Assembly (NCBI RefSeq): GCF_013410665.1
Contig: NZ_JACCFM010000001.1
Location: 992,001 to 1,056,000, forward strand
DNA: 64,000 nucleotides
Direction of reading: 5' to 3'
DNA from: Leifsonia psychrotolerans
GTDB lineage: Bacteria > Actinomycetota > Actinomycetes > Actinomycetales > Microbacteriaceae
Part shown: positions 53,582 through 62,561 of the stretch, one piece after another
Numbering within the stretch: the stretch's first letter is position 1
Layout: each line of letters begins with the position of its first letter
The notes under the pieces: generated by a model
Told to the model about the DNA's origin: nothing
The model's input: only the letters and a program-made list of their open reading frames with translations
The model's database searches: none
Translations under genes and position numbers: made by a program

Positions 53582-53794
53582 CTAACTGCGATGACTAATG
53601 AAGTATCCGTAGGCGCCGAAGAACCCGATCATTGCGCCCAGTGCAATCAGTGCGCTGCCGACGCCAACGATCGGCGATCCGCCCGCGAGGAACCCGATCG
53701 CAAGGATGAACAGCCCGAATGCGGCCACGAAGAACCCGGTCGCAACAAATGTGGCCCACTGCGGGCGGGTGCCTACCTTCATGCTTTCGCTCAT
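53582..53794 (-). CDS. Antisense two-helix membrane protein (likely moron)
   Basis: A 70-residue protein with two hydrophobic helices, WATFVATGFFVAAFGLFILA and VGVGSALIALGAMIGFFGAY. It is the only minus-strand gene among the structural genes. TAGGCT lies six bases before its ATG, suggesting its own leaderless promoter and expression in the lysogen. A role in membrane-based exclusion of other phages is possible but not shown. Confidence 0.65.
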   Translation of the reverse strand: MSESMKVGTRPQWATFVATGFFVAAFGLFILAIGFLAGGSPIVGVGSALIALGAMIGFFGAYGYFISHRS

Positions 53795-53838
53795 GCGCTG
53801 AGCCTACCGAATAATTCAACACTTGCCGGGAGGCTTTC

Positions 53839-56733
53839 ATGACGGATCGCAAAGTAAAAGTCGTCCTGGGTGTTGACGCTTCCGGCCTTGTCACGGGCAT
53901 GGACTTAGCCGCCGAGAAGACGAAGAAGGTCACGTCCGAGTCGGGGAAGTTGAACGCGAAGCTTGCGGAGCAGAAGGCCGCTATGGCTACGGCTGGCGCT
54001 GGCATCACGGCGTTTGGTGCTCTTGCTGCTGTCGGTGTCGGTATCGCTGTCAACAAGTTCGCTGAGTTCGACCAGGCGATGTCAGAGGTCAAGGCTTCGA
54101 CGCATGAGTCTGCCGAAAACATGGCGCTGCTGCGTGATGCGGCAATGGTGGCTGGCGCGTCGACGGTCTTCTCTGCGACTGAGGCGGCTAATGCTGTTGA
54201 TGAGTTAGCGAAGGCTGGCATCTCGACGGCTGACATTATCGGCGGCGGCCTGTCTGGCGCGCTCGACCTCGCCTCTGCGGGCGGGCTGGGCGTCGCTGAT
54301 GCGGCTGGCATCGCGGCTACGGCTCTGACGCAGTTCAAGCTCAAGGGGTCTGACATCCCCCACGTGGCCGACCTGTTGGCCGCTGGCGCGGGCAAGGCGA
54401 TGGGTTCCGTTCAGGATCTCTCGCAGGCATTGAATCAGGGTGGCCTGATTGCGTCTCAGACGGGCCTCTCGATCGAGGAAACCACGGGAACGCTCTCTGC
54501 CTTTGCGGCTGCTGGTTTGCTTGGCTCTGACGCTGGTACGTCGATGAAGACGATGTTGCAGCGCCTCACCCCGCAGTCGGCTGAGGCCGCAGCGAAGATG
54601 GACAAGCTGGGCATCTCTGCTTATGATGCGCAGGGCCAGTTCATTGGCATGGAGAAGTTCGCCGGCGTGCTGCAAGGAGCGCTCAAGGACCTCTCTCCGG
54701 AGGCGCGAAACTCTGCCCTCTCGGTCATGTTCGGTTCTGATGCCGTGCGTGCCGCCTCGGTCGTGTATGACCAGGGCGCTAAGGGAATTGGTGAATGGAT
54801 TGGCAAGGTTGATGACGCGGGTTATGCGGCTGAGACTGCGCGCCTGAAGCTTGACAACCTACGCGGGGACACTGAGGCTCTCGGTGGGGCTTTCGACACT
54901 GCGCTGATCAAAATGGGATCAGCTGCGGATGGTTCGCTCCGGCTCTTGACGCAGACGGCAACCGAGTTGCTCGACATCTTCAACGCCGCGCCCCTGCCGA
55001 TCCAGCAGACCGCGCTGGTAATCGGTGCGGTGGCTGCTGCTGCTGCTCTCGCCGGTGGTGCGTTCCTACTCACTGTCCCGAAGATTGCAGAGTTCAGCGC
55101 GGCCCTCGCAACGCTGACGACATCCACGATGCCGGGTGTCGCTGCTGGCGCGGTTGCCATGCAGGGCGCGATTGCCGGAGCAGGGAAGGCCATTGGCGCC
55201 GCAGCCACTTTCATGACCGGACCCTTCGGCATTGCACTGGCTGCTGCTGCGGTTGGAATTGCGATCCTCACGAAGGCTCTCGACGGTGCAAAGTCGAGCG
55301 CAGACGAGGTTGACAATAGTCTCCGCACGGCAAGCTCGGCCGCTCAGATTCTGGCGGTAGCCAGCAAGGGCGTCGACGCGACCTTTTTGGCTGAGGTAAA
55401 GCTTGGCGCTGGCGACGTGCGCGATGCTCTCGAGTCTGCGGCGCACTCGTCCACGAACTTCTTTGATGCGCTTTCGCAGACGAACGGGCAGAAGGCCACT
55501 CTTGACGTGTTCAAGCGTGCTGGCGAGGGGCTTGGGAGGCTGGCGTCGTCCGACCTCCCGGCAGCTCAGGCCGGATTCCGGATGTTGTCCGACGAGTACA
55601 AGCTGAACACTGCCGAACAGTGGCGGATGCTGAACACGATGCCGGATTATCTCGACGCGCTGAAGTCACAGGCAAACGAGCTCGGTATCAATGTCACGTC
55701 TTCGGACGAGGCTGCGAACAAGACGAACCTGTTGAAGCTCGCTTTTGGCAATGCGGAGAAGTCGGCACTCACGGCTGCTGACGCGTACATGAAAGCTGCT
55801 GATGAAACATCAGGGCTCAAGCAGGAACTGAGCACGCTCATTGACACGATCAATGAGGCAAACGGCATCGGTCAAGATGCGGTGTCCCAGAACATCAAGT
55901 GGCAGAACTCGCTCGCTGATGCTGATGAGGCAATTCGGAAGGCTCGGGAAGGTTTGGATGAGAACAATGACGGCGTCGCTGATTACACGCTGACTCTCGA
56001 TCAGGCTACGCAGTCCGGCCGCGACAACATGGAGATGATCACTGGTCTTGCCGGTGATTACCAGACGGCTGCTGCGGCACAGTTTGCGCTTGATGGCAGC
56101 ACTGAGACGTATGTGGCGAACCTTGCGGCTGGGCGTGATGCGGTGCTGCAGCGCGCGCGCGATCTGGGGGCGACTGATGAACAGATTCAGTTCTTGTCTG
56201 ACCACATTGTGAACATGCCTTCTGAGAAGGAGATCAAGATCATTGCGGAGACGACGGCTGCGGCTGCTCGACTGGCTGACATTCAGGCCCGCATGGACAG
56301 GATCAGCGCTGGCGCAACGGGCACGGTCACTCTGCACCAGCTTTACCAGGACGAGGCGCGCTCTGAGCGGGGTAGCGCGAACGGGAACATGTTCGTCGGT
56401 GATGTGGCTCAACCGTTTGCGAATGGTGGTTTCCCGACTGGCATTTACAAGGGTCGGCCCGGTGGCATTCACCGTTTCGCGGAGCAAGAGACGGGCTGGG
56501 AGGCGTACATCTCGGGGAAGCCGGGGATGGAGGAACGAAACAGGTCGATTGCGTTGGATGCGCTGGGTCGCCTTGGTCCGCCTCAGTATGCACCGTCTCG
56601 TGCTCAGTATGCGGCGGGCTCGTCGGTCTCGGGCGACACGTTCCAAGCCACGTTCCAGCTTGCCCCGGCTGCTGGCCGTTCCTTGTCCGATCAGGCCTTT
56701 GAGGCTGCACGACGCTTGAAGATTCGGAGGTAG
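53839..56733 (+). CDS. Tape measure protein
   Basis: A 964-residue protein that sets tail length and may help DNA entry. It has an N-terminal coiled coil, the PhageMin_Tail core around residues 70-270 (DQAMSEVKASTHESAENMAL, VFSATEAANAVDELAKAGIS, QFKLKGSDIPHVADLLAAGA), and membrane-type helices near residues 390-475 (LVIGAVAAAAALAGGAFLL). The C-terminus has RFAEQETGWEAYISGKPGM, a common tape-measure end block. GGGAGG lies upstream. Confidence 0.93.
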   Translation: MTDRKVKVVLGVDASGLVTGMDLAAEKTKKVTSESGKLNAKLAEQKAAMATAGAGITAFGALAAVGVGIAVNKFAEFDQAMSEVKASTHESAENMALLRDAAMVAGASTVFSATEAANAVDELAKAGISTADIIGGGLSGALDLASAGGLGVADAAGIAATALTQFKLKGSDIPHVADLLAAGAGKAMGSVQDLSQALNQGGLIASQTGLSIEETTGTLSAFAAAGLLGSDAGTSMKTMLQRLTPQSAEAAAKMDKLGISAYDAQGQFIGMEKFAGVLQGALKDLSPEARNSALSVMFGSDAVRAASVVYDQGAKGIGEWIGKVDDAGYAAETARLKLDNLRGDTEALGGAFDTALIKMGSAADGSLRLLTQTATELLDIFNAAPLPIQQTALVIGAVAAAAALAGGAFLLTVPKIAEFSAALATLTTSTMPGVAAGAVAMQGAIAGAGKAIGAAATFMTGPFGIALAAAAVGIAILTKALDGAKSSADEVDNSLRTASSAAQILAVASKGVDATFLAEVKLGAGDVRDALESAAHSSTNFFDALSQTNGQKATLDVFKRAGEGLGRLASSDLPAAQAGFRMLSDEYKLNTAEQWRMLNTMPDYLDALKSQANELGINVTSSDEAANKTNLLKLAFGNAEKSALTAADAYMKAADETSGLKQELSTLIDTINEANGIGQDAVSQNIKWQNSLADADEAIRKAREGLDENNDGVADYTLTLDQATQSGRDNMEMITGLAGDYQTAAAAQFALDGSTETYVANLAAGRDAVLQRARDLGATDEQIQFLSDHIVNMPSEKEIKIIAETTAAAARLADIQARMDRISAGATGTVTLHQLYQDEARSERGSANGNMFVGDVAQPFANGGFPTGIYKGRPGGIHRFAEQETGWEAYISGKPGMEERNRSIALDALGRLGPPQYAPSRAQYAAGSSVSGDTFQATFQLAPAAGRSLSDQAFEAARRLKIRR

Positions 56734-56735
56734 GT

Positions 56736-57608
56736 ATGGCTGAGGTCGAGTTTTCTATTCAGAGGGCTGGGTTCGCGACGATCCGTTTGGATACGGATGG
56801 TGGCGGCCCGTATGGTTTGCAGTCGGGCACTGCGGGCTTGGGTGTCGGCCCGGTGTATCCGCGGTTTGTGAGTGGCGCTGGTGACGGGGCCCGTTTTGCC
56901 GGGGATCGTGTCGGTGCTAAGCCGATGGATCTCGGGCTGATTTTCCTGGGCGATGACCGCCTGTCTACGGGCGATCTGATCAGGGATCTGCGGAGCATGA
57001 CGCGCACTATTCGCGGTCAGCCTCAGCCGGTGTTGGTGGCGGAGTTCGCGGACGGTTCAGCTTTCGAGGTGCCTTTCGTTTACACGTCGGGCCTCGAACT
57101 GGACCATTCGGATGCGCTCCCGTGGGTGTACACGGCGACGGTTGCGGTGATGTGCCCGAACCCTTATTGGTTGGCGAGCACAGCAACCGAGTTCATGGTT
57201 CGGAATGATGACCTGGTTGGTTTGCTCCCGCACCTGGCTGAGCTTCCGGTTATGTCGTCGTCGGCGATCGGTTCCATTCAGGTGGAGAACCCGGGCGATG
57301 TGGAGTGCCCTGTTGAGTGGCGTATCACTGGCCCTGGTGGCCCGCCGACTATTTCGATCAATGGGCGCGGGTTTGTGTTCAAGTCCGCTTTGGTGGCGGG
57401 CGAGATCATCACGATTGTCGCTGATGGTGAGCGGGTGTCGGTGACGGATCAGACGGGCGCGAACCGGTACCCGTTGCTGGGGCCGGCGCCGAAGTTTCCG
57501 TTCTTGCCGACTGGCGTTTCGACGGTGGATATTACGATGCCGAATGCGGTGCCGGGTGTGTCTGCGGTTGCTGGCCTGTTCAAGCCTCGACGGGAGGTCG
57601 TCTATTGA
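56736..57608 (+). CDS. Distal tail protein (Dit-like)
   Basis: A 290-residue protein in the Dit position. The N-terminal barrel (GDGARFAGDRVGAKPMDLGL, IRDLRSMTRTIRGQPQPVLV) and the C-terminal galectin-like half (VENPGDVECPVEWRITGPGG) are typical of actinophage tail-tip proteins. It would form the hub between tube and tip. The stop overlaps the next start (TGATG). Confidence 0.82.
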   Translation: MAEVEFSIQRAGFATIRLDTDGGGPYGLQSGTAGLGVGPVYPRFVSGAGDGARFAGDRVGAKPMDLGLIFLGDDRLSTGDLIRDLRSMTRTIRGQPQPVLVAEFADGSAFEVPFVYTSGLELDHSDALPWVYTATVAVMCPNPYWLASTATEFMVRNDDLVGLLPHLAELPVMSSSAIGSIQVENPGDVECPVEWRITGPGGPPTISINGRGFVFKSALVAGEIITIVADGERVSVTDQTGANRYPLLGPAPKFPFLPTGVSTVDITMPNAVPGVSAVAGLFKPRREVVY

Positions 57609-59278
57609 TGTATGCGGATGATTTCACGGTCGAGGTTCGGGATCGTGCGTTGGTTCGGTTGGGGCAGGTTTCTCAGGCGGACATGACGGATGTGCTGGTT
57701 GTGCCTCGGTTGAATACGTTGGGGTCGTGGTCGCTATCGTTGCCGCATTCGGTGCTGCGGGATGGTGTGGAGGTTCTGCATCCTGAGTGTGCGCTGTTGC
57801 GTGCGCCGGGGTCAGGCATCATCATTTCGGGCCCGAGTGGCGTGTTGCTGTCGGGTCCGATGACGGATGCCACGCATGACGCATCTACGGAGGATCCGGG
57901 CGGCACGTGGACGATCGTTGGTGTGTCGGATGATGTGATTGTTGCGGATGCTGAGGCGTGGCCGCAGCCGTCGAATGGCGACCGGTCGACGCAGACTGTT
58001 GCGAATGACAATAGGTCGGGTGCGGCCGAGACGGTCATGCACGCTTACGTGAATGCGAACATTGGCCCGTCTGCGCCAGCTGCTCGTCGTGGCGCTTTTG
58101 CTTCCAAGCTTCTGATGGGTGCGAATGGTGCCCGCGGTGGGACGGTGAAGAAGTCGCCGCGTTTTCAGAACATGCTCGAGCTGCTCGGCGAGATCGCTAT
58201 TGGTCAGCGGTTGCGGTTTGGCGTTTTCCAGAACGGTGCGGCGCTCGAGTTTCGAACGACGGCGACTGCTGACGTGTCGGCTTACGTGCGTTGGGATATT
58301 GACAACGGCAACGTGTCGTCTACGAAATATGCGTATTCGGCGCCGGGCGTGACGGATGTGACCGTGGCGGGTCAGGGTGAGGGTACGAAGCGTCGCATTC
58401 TGCGCCGTCAGTCCGCTGCGTCGATTGCTGCTGAGACTGCGTGGGGTCGCCGTATTGAGCGGTTCGTTGACCAACGTCAGACGGATGACAGCGCGGAGTT
58501 GCTGGCTGCTGCTGACGAACTTCTGTCGGAAGAGGGCGATACGGTTCGGTCGGTGCAGGTTGTGCCGTCGGCTGATATGGCTGAGGGTTTCGGCACTGAG
58601 TGGGATCTGGGTTCGATTGTCACGATTGTGGTTGGTGATGTGGAGACGGTCGCTGCGGTGACTGAGGTTCCTATTTCGATCACGTCCGATGGCGTGATGG
58701 TTGGTGCGACTGTTGGCGATCCCAGCGGTTTTGATTGGGAGTCGATTCTTGCGGCGAAGGTCTCGAAGACTGATTCGCGGGTGTCGGCTTTGGAACGGAA
58801 TGCTGAGGCGTCCACTGCAAGCCCATTCCCGGTTGGCACGTCAATTGAAGGGTATTGGTCGGCGCCCCCTGTCGGGTTTTTGATTGAGGACGGCGCTGCG
58901 GTTTCACGCACAAGCTATGCGGATCTCTTCGCGCTGATCGGCACAACCTACGGGGTTGGTAATGGGTCTACGACCTTCAACCTGCCGAACCATAACGGGC
59001 GCGTGGGAGTTGGCTACGACGGCGGCCAAACCGAGTTCAACGCGATGGGTAAAACTGGCGGCGCGAAAACACACCAGCTCACCGCAGCCGAGATGCCATC
59101 TCATGCACACGGCATCACGGCGTACTTCGAGGGCACGACGGGCGGCCTGCAAACCGTCCGACGCAGCGACAACGCCAGCGGCTCCGGCACGCCATTGACA
59201 ACCACCTCGGCGGGCAATAATGCGGCGCACAACAACCTACAGCCGTACATCACTAAGCGGTTCGCCATCAAGTTCTAA
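57608..59278 (+). CDS. Tail tip protein with C-terminal collar domain
   Basis: A 556-residue tail protein. The N-terminal part (FTVEVRDRALVRLGQVSQAD, LPHSVLRDGVEVLHPECALL) resembles the Gp37-like tail-tip proteins of actinophages. From about residue 410, SPFPVGTSIEGYWSAPPVGF and GTTYGVGNGSTTFNLPNHNG are a phage tail collar domain, ending in a His-containing fibre tip (LTAAEMPSHAHGI). The fusion puts receptor-binding features on the tip protein. Confidence 0.8.
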   Translation: MYADDFTVEVRDRALVRLGQVSQADMTDVLVVPRLNTLGSWSLSLPHSVLRDGVEVLHPECALLRAPGSGIIISGPSGVLLSGPMTDATHDASTEDPGGTWTIVGVSDDVIVADAEAWPQPSNGDRSTQTVANDNRSGAAETVMHAYVNANIGPSAPAARRGAFASKLLMGANGARGGTVKKSPRFQNMLELLGEIAIGQRLRFGVFQNGAALEFRTTATADVSAYVRWDIDNGNVSSTKYAYSAPGVTDVTVAGQGEGTKRRILRRQSAASIAAETAWGRRIERFVDQRQTDDSAELLAAADELLSEEGDTVRSVQVVPSADMAEGFGTEWDLGSIVTIVVGDVETVAAVTEVPISITSDGVMVGATVGDPSGFDWESILAAKVSKTDSRVSALERNAEASTASPFPVGTSIEGYWSAPPVGFLIEDGAAVSRTSYADLFALIGTTYGVGNGSTTFNLPNHNGRVGVGYDGGQTEFNAMGKTGGAKTHQLTAAEMPSHAHGITAYFEGTTGGLQTVRRSDNASGSGTPLTTTSAGNNAAHNNLQPYITKRFAIKF

Positions 59279-59288
59279 GGAGTCCTCA

Positions 59289-59507
59289 TTGATCGAGCGC
59301 GAAGAAGTCATCACTGAGCATCGGGCAATCAGCTACAAGTCGCTGGACGCTGACGGGTGCCCGCTGTTTGCGGAGCTGACAGAAACGAGCGTGACCGTGC
59401 GTCATGAGAGCGTCGCAGGGTATGTGACGTTCACCTTCCCCCGAAGCGCTGTCTCTGCGGTGGAGGCGCTGCTGGCCGCGGTACTCGCTGACATTCGGTC
59501 GGCCTGA
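59289..59507 (+). CDS. 73-residue hypothetical protein
   Basis: A small acidic protein that begins at TTG with AAGGAG at 59277-59282 before it (IEREEVITEHRAISYKSLDA). The beta strands GYVTFTFPRSAV precede a C-terminal helix. It lies between tail-tip genes and may be a small tail or chaperone protein; no motif decides. Confidence 0.55.
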   Translation: MIEREEVITEHRAISYKSLDADGCPLFAELTETSVTVRHESVAGYVTFTFPRSAVSAVEALLAAVLADIRSA

Positions 59508-59530
59508 GCAATCCCCACCCTTTCACTCTC

Positions 59531-59560
59531 AGCCCTGCCTTGTGCGGGGCTTTCGTATTT
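59531..59560 (+). terminator. Terminator between tail genes
   Basis: AGCCCTGC and GCGGGGCT pair around CTTGT, followed by TTCGTATTT. Confidence 0.82.
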
Positions 59561-59572
59561 CTAAGGAGCATC

Positions 59573-60439
59573 ATGGCCGAACGGTCGTACCCCTTCGTCA
59601 AGCCCGCCAGCCAGTCAACCGGCTACGGCACCACTACCGATGCCGAGTATTCGGCGATGATGAGCAAGATCGTTCTGTCTGGTGTCGTCGGCTCGTCTGC
59701 TGATTCGAAGCTGAAACCGTTCGGTGATTCGTCGGGCTTGTTCGTGAAGGTTCCTGCGGGTGAGGCTTTCACTCGCGGGCATTTCTACACCAGCGACGCG
59801 ACGATCACGCTGCCTATCGATGTCGGCACGTCCATGCCACGCCTTGACGCGATCGTGATTCGTATGCAGTACGGGTCGATCAACGAGGCCCGCATCTACG
59901 TGAAGAAGGGTGTACCTGCTGCTACGCCGGTTCTGCCCGCGATCACACAGGACCCGCCGACCGCATCGGGAACATTCGAACTGTTGCTTGGGTCGGTCGC
60001 TGTAGCCGCGAACTCGTCACTGATCACCGCCGCGAACGTCGTTGACCGGCGCGCTTTCACCGGGCTGCGATTCGACAATCTGCCCGGGATGCCCGCGACG
60101 TTCCCGCCCGCCATCCACAATCACGACACCCAGTATTACACCCAGGCACAGATCGACTCGAAGCTCATGGGTCGCACGATGATTATTCGCACCGGGGTGG
60201 TTGACGTTCCAACGCTGGCGAACAACGCCACTACAAACGTAGTTTTCCACCACACCGGCGTCATTGTCTACGGCTTCACGGTGCGGGGGATGCAGGGAAC
60301 GCCCCTCGATAATCGCCTGTCGATCGGTCAGAACGTTCTCAATGACCTTGACGGTGGGTTCAGTGTCGCTAACCGCTCAGGATCGAGCTGCCCTGCGACG
60401 CAGATAACATGGGCGGTCTTCGTAGAGGACACCCGGTAA
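59573..60439 (+). CDS. Minor tail protein, probable host-recognition component
   Basis: A 288-residue protein. The N-terminal MAERSYPFVKPASQSTGYGT and VKVPAGEAFTRGHFYTSDAT, LDAIVIRMQYGSINEARIYV are baseplate/tail-fibre blocks common in actinophages. HNHDTQYYTQAQIDSKL is a His-rich trimerisation-like linker. The C-terminus is beta-rich and variable, as expected for receptor binding. AAGGAG precedes the ATG. It overlaps the endolysin gene by one base. Confidence 0.72.
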   Translation: MAERSYPFVKPASQSTGYGTTTDAEYSAMMSKIVLSGVVGSSADSKLKPFGDSSGLFVKVPAGEAFTRGHFYTSDATITLPIDVGTSMPRLDAIVIRMQYGSINEARIYVKKGVPAATPVLPAITQDPPTASGTFELLLGSVAVAANSSLITAANVVDRRAFTGLRFDNLPGMPATFPPAIHNHDTQYYTQAQIDSKLMGRTMIIRTGVVDVPTLANNATTNVVFHHTGVIVYGFTVRGMQGTPLDNRLSIGQNVLNDLDGGFSVANRSGSSCPATQITWAVFVEDTR

Positions 60440-61134
60440 TGGCGCGCCTCATCAAGACCGCTCGGGGCGGCATTACGTCCGAGCATGGGGAGAGTGTTGG
60501 CCGCACGAATCCGCACGTCGGCATCGACATCGGCCACGGCAACTCGACCGCCGACGACCTGCGAATGGTCGCACCGGCAGACGGGAGGGTCACGTACGCA
60601 GGATGGTCCAAAGGCAGCACCTATGGCAACCACGTCATCATCACGCACGCGGACGGCACATGGTCGCGCATTGCGCACATGGACTCGCTGGCCGTGAAAG
60701 TCGGCGACACCGTCACACAGGGGCAAACCATCGGCGTCATGGGTCGCACCGGTGGCCCCTGGGGTTCCAAAGCCGGATGGTTCGTGCACGGACACCAGGA
60801 ATACCACCTCGCAGACGGCCGCGCCGTCAACCCGCTCGACTACATGAGCACCACCGCCGCAACCGGCACGACCCCACTGGAGGACGATATGACACCCGCA
60901 CAAGAGAAGATGCTGGCCGAGGTTCACTGGATGCTCAGCGAACGCGTCCGGCCGCAACTGAACGCACTTCACGACGGCACAGGCGGGGCCGTACACAAGA
61001 AGCTCGACATCATCGCGTGGGCGCTGACCGACCCGAAGGCCGGCCTGCGCAAGATGGTCGGCGACCTCATCACGAAGCTCATCCCATCGTGGAACGGCCA
61101 CCCCGTGCTGCCCGCGGACAAGACCGGCAAGTAA
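60439..61134 (+). CDS. M23-family endolysin
   Basis: A 231-residue peptidoglycan hydrolase. The M23 zinc site is complete: His26 and Asp30 in PHVGIDIGHG, His80 in IAHMDS, and His117-x-His119 in FVHGHQEYH. A linker with Thr and Ala then leads to a helical C-terminal domain (AQEKMLAEVHWMLSERVRPQ) that probably binds the wall. There is no signal peptide, so it needs the holin gene that follows. Confidence 0.88.
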   Translation: MARLIKTARGGITSEHGESVGRTNPHVGIDIGHGNSTADDLRMVAPADGRVTYAGWSKGSTYGNHVIITHADGTWSRIAHMDSLAVKVGDTVTQGQTIGVMGRTGGPWGSKAGWFVHGHQEYHLADGRAVNPLDYMSTTAATGTTPLEDDMTPAQEKMLAEVHWMLSERVRPQLNALHDGTGGAVHKKLDIIAWALTDPKAGLRKMVGDLITKLIPSWNGHPVLPADKTGK

Positions 61135-61161
61135 CCCCTTCCCGTCCTGGGAGGGGCACGC

Positions 61162-61566
61162 ATGACCACACTCACCGAGCCCGTACAGATTCAGCTCGTG
61201 ATCGTCTTCGGGTCGATCCTCACCGCAGTAGTCGGCACCATTGGCGTGATCATCGTCGCAATGGTGAACCGCACCAGGCAGTACGCGAAGTCCACTCAGG
61301 AGCACGTGCAGAACTCGCACATGAAACCGGACGGGAAGCCGCTGAATCTGCGCGACGACCTGGACGACAAGTTTCAAGGGCTGTCCGACCTCGTCAAGGG
61401 TGCGATCTCCGACATCGGCGGGTTGCGCTCCGACATCCGCAGCATCCGCAAGGAAGCGCTCACCGACAGGCAGGCCGCAGCATCCGACCGTGACCACCTC
61501 CGCCACCTCGAAGAAACACTCACCCCCGCAGAGCTCAAAGTGCTCCGCGACGACCGCAAGGAGTAA
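61162..61566 (+). CDS. Membrane-anchored phage protein (DUF2746-like)
   Basis: A 134-residue protein with one N-terminal hydrophobic helix (VIVFGSILTAVVGTIGVIIV) and a charged coiled-coil tail. Such proteins stand in the lysis cassette of many actinophages and may act as a holin partner or spanin-like factor. GGGAGG precedes the ATG. The exact role is unknown. Confidence 0.72.
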   Translation: MTTLTEPVQIQLVIVFGSILTAVVGTIGVIIVAMVNRTRQYAKSTQEHVQNSHMKPDGKPLNLRDDLDDKFQGLSDLVKGAISDIGGLRSDIRSIRKEALTDRQAAASDRDHLRHLEETLTPAELKVLRDDRKE

Positions 61567-61568
61567 CC

Positions 61569-61850
61569 GTGACTCACGTTCAACCGACCGCAACCATCTG
61601 GTTCAAGAACAAGCGCGTCTGGCGCACAGTCTTCTCGGCCATCGTTACCGGCGCTGTCGTCGTCCCGCAGCTGCTCGCGATCGTCAATCAGGCGTGGCCG
61701 TCCGACGCGCTCACTGCTGTCCTCGCACAGTTCCTCGTCTTGCAGGGAGTCATCACCCGTGTCATGGCGAACGAGACCGTGAACCGGTGGCTGTCGATCA
61801 TCGGCCTCGGGTCTGCGCCACGCGAGGTTCTCAACGGCCCATCCGTGTAG
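61569..61850 (+). CDS. Holin-like protein
   Basis: A 93-residue protein with a basic head and hydrophobic segments at about residues 20-38 and 45-65 (VFSAIVTGAVVVPQLLAIVN, ALTAVLAQFLVLQGVITRVM). Size, topology and place after the endolysin fit a holin. GTG starts two bases after the preceding stop. Confidence 0.72.
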   Translation: MTHVQPTATIWFKNKRVWRTVFSAIVTGAVVVPQLLAIVNQAWPSDALTAVLAQFLVLQGVITRVMANETVNRWLSIIGLGSAPREVLNGPSV

Positions 61851-61887
61851 GCACGTATAGGACTCGGCCCTATAGAAATCTATAATC

Positions 61888-61919
61888 GCCCGCTCATCAT
61901 CTTCGGATGGTGGGCGGGC
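61888..61919. terminator. Bidirectional terminator between late operon and leftward genes
   Basis: GCCCGCTCATCAT and ATGGTGGGCGGGC pair (with G-T pairs) around CTTCGG; TATTTGTCG follows on the plus strand. It separates the holin from the convergent zinc-ribbon gene, whose stop codon touches it. Confidence 0.85.
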
Positions 61920-62047
61920 TATTTGTCGTTAACTCCCGGCCGCACCGCGACCTGACAGCCAGCGCACCACCAAGCGCCCACGGTCGGCGCCATCGGGTGT
62001 AAGCATGTCGGGCAGTTCGGGGTGTCGAGGTCGGCCAGGTCATCCAT
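61919..62047 (-). CDS. 42-residue zinc-ribbon protein
   Basis: MDDLADLDTPNCPTCLHPMA starts a small protein with CPTC and CAGC, two C-x2-C pairs 13 residues apart, which is a complete zinc ribbon. TAGACT lies six bases before the ATG, so it should be expressed from a leaderless transcript in the lysogen. It lies with the lipoprotein gene in a small leftward group. The function is unknown. Confidence 0.68.
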   Translation of the reverse strand: MDDLADLDTPNCPTCLHPMAPTVGAWWCAGCQVAVRPGVNDK

Positions 62048-62067
62048 GCGGGGAGTCTACGCCGGGA

Positions 62068-62475
62068 CTAGCTCCATCCGACGATCTTCATTTTCGCACC
62101 CTCGGCCTCACATGCTCGCCCGACTGCCGCGATATTGGCAAGGTAGTCCTCGCCGTCGAGGTACAGCATGTGGAGGCCTGACGACGGCAGTTCGTCCATC
62201 GTCTTGCCGATGCGCGCTTTCACGTCGCCCTCGGACACAAGATAGGCGGCATCGAATCGCTGAACCATCCCATCAGTAGCTTCGATCAGCGTCTTGTCAG
62301 CGGGCGGGTTCACGATTACCTCGGCAAGATCGACAGTGACCTCCCCGAAGGTCGCGCATGCGTCCTGGTTTGCAACGACCTCAGCGGTCGGCGTCGGAGT
62401 GGCAACGGGCTCGACGGCGCTCGAACATCCGGCGAGCAGGAACACTGCAGCGATGGCGGGGAGGATCTTATTCAT
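62068..62475 (-). CDS. Prophage lipoprotein
   Basis: A 135-residue lipoprotein. MNKILPAIAAVFLLAGCSSA is a lipoprotein signal peptide with lipobox LAGC and modified Cys17. A Thr/Pro linker leads to a mature domain with Cys residues (DACATFG and GRACEAEG) that may form a disulfide. TAGCCT lies six bases before the ATG. A cell-surface protein made by the lysogen suggests superinfection exclusion; that is inference. Confidence 0.82.
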   Translation of the reverse strand: MNKILPAIAAVFLLAGCSSAVEPVATPTPTAEVVANQDACATFGEVTVDLAEVIVNPPADKTLIEATDGMVQRFDAAYLVSEGDVKARIGKTMDELPSSGLHMLYLDGEDYLANIAAVGRACEAEGAKMKIVGWS

Positions 62476-62515
62476 GGGGCGAGGCTATCGCATGGGCGCA
62501 CGCCCCAAGCGAAAC

Positions 62516-62544
62516 GCCCCACCTGATTCGGGTTCAGGTGGAGC
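62516..62544 (-). terminator. Terminator after integrase and tRNA-Arg
   Basis: CCACCTGA and TCAGGTGG form a perfect 8-bp stem (62519-62541), extendable by GC pairs. On the minus strand GTTTCGCTT follows. On the plus strand GTTCTTCTT follows, so it may work both ways. Confidence 0.7.
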
Positions 62545-62561
62545 GTTCTTCTTGCGACTGG

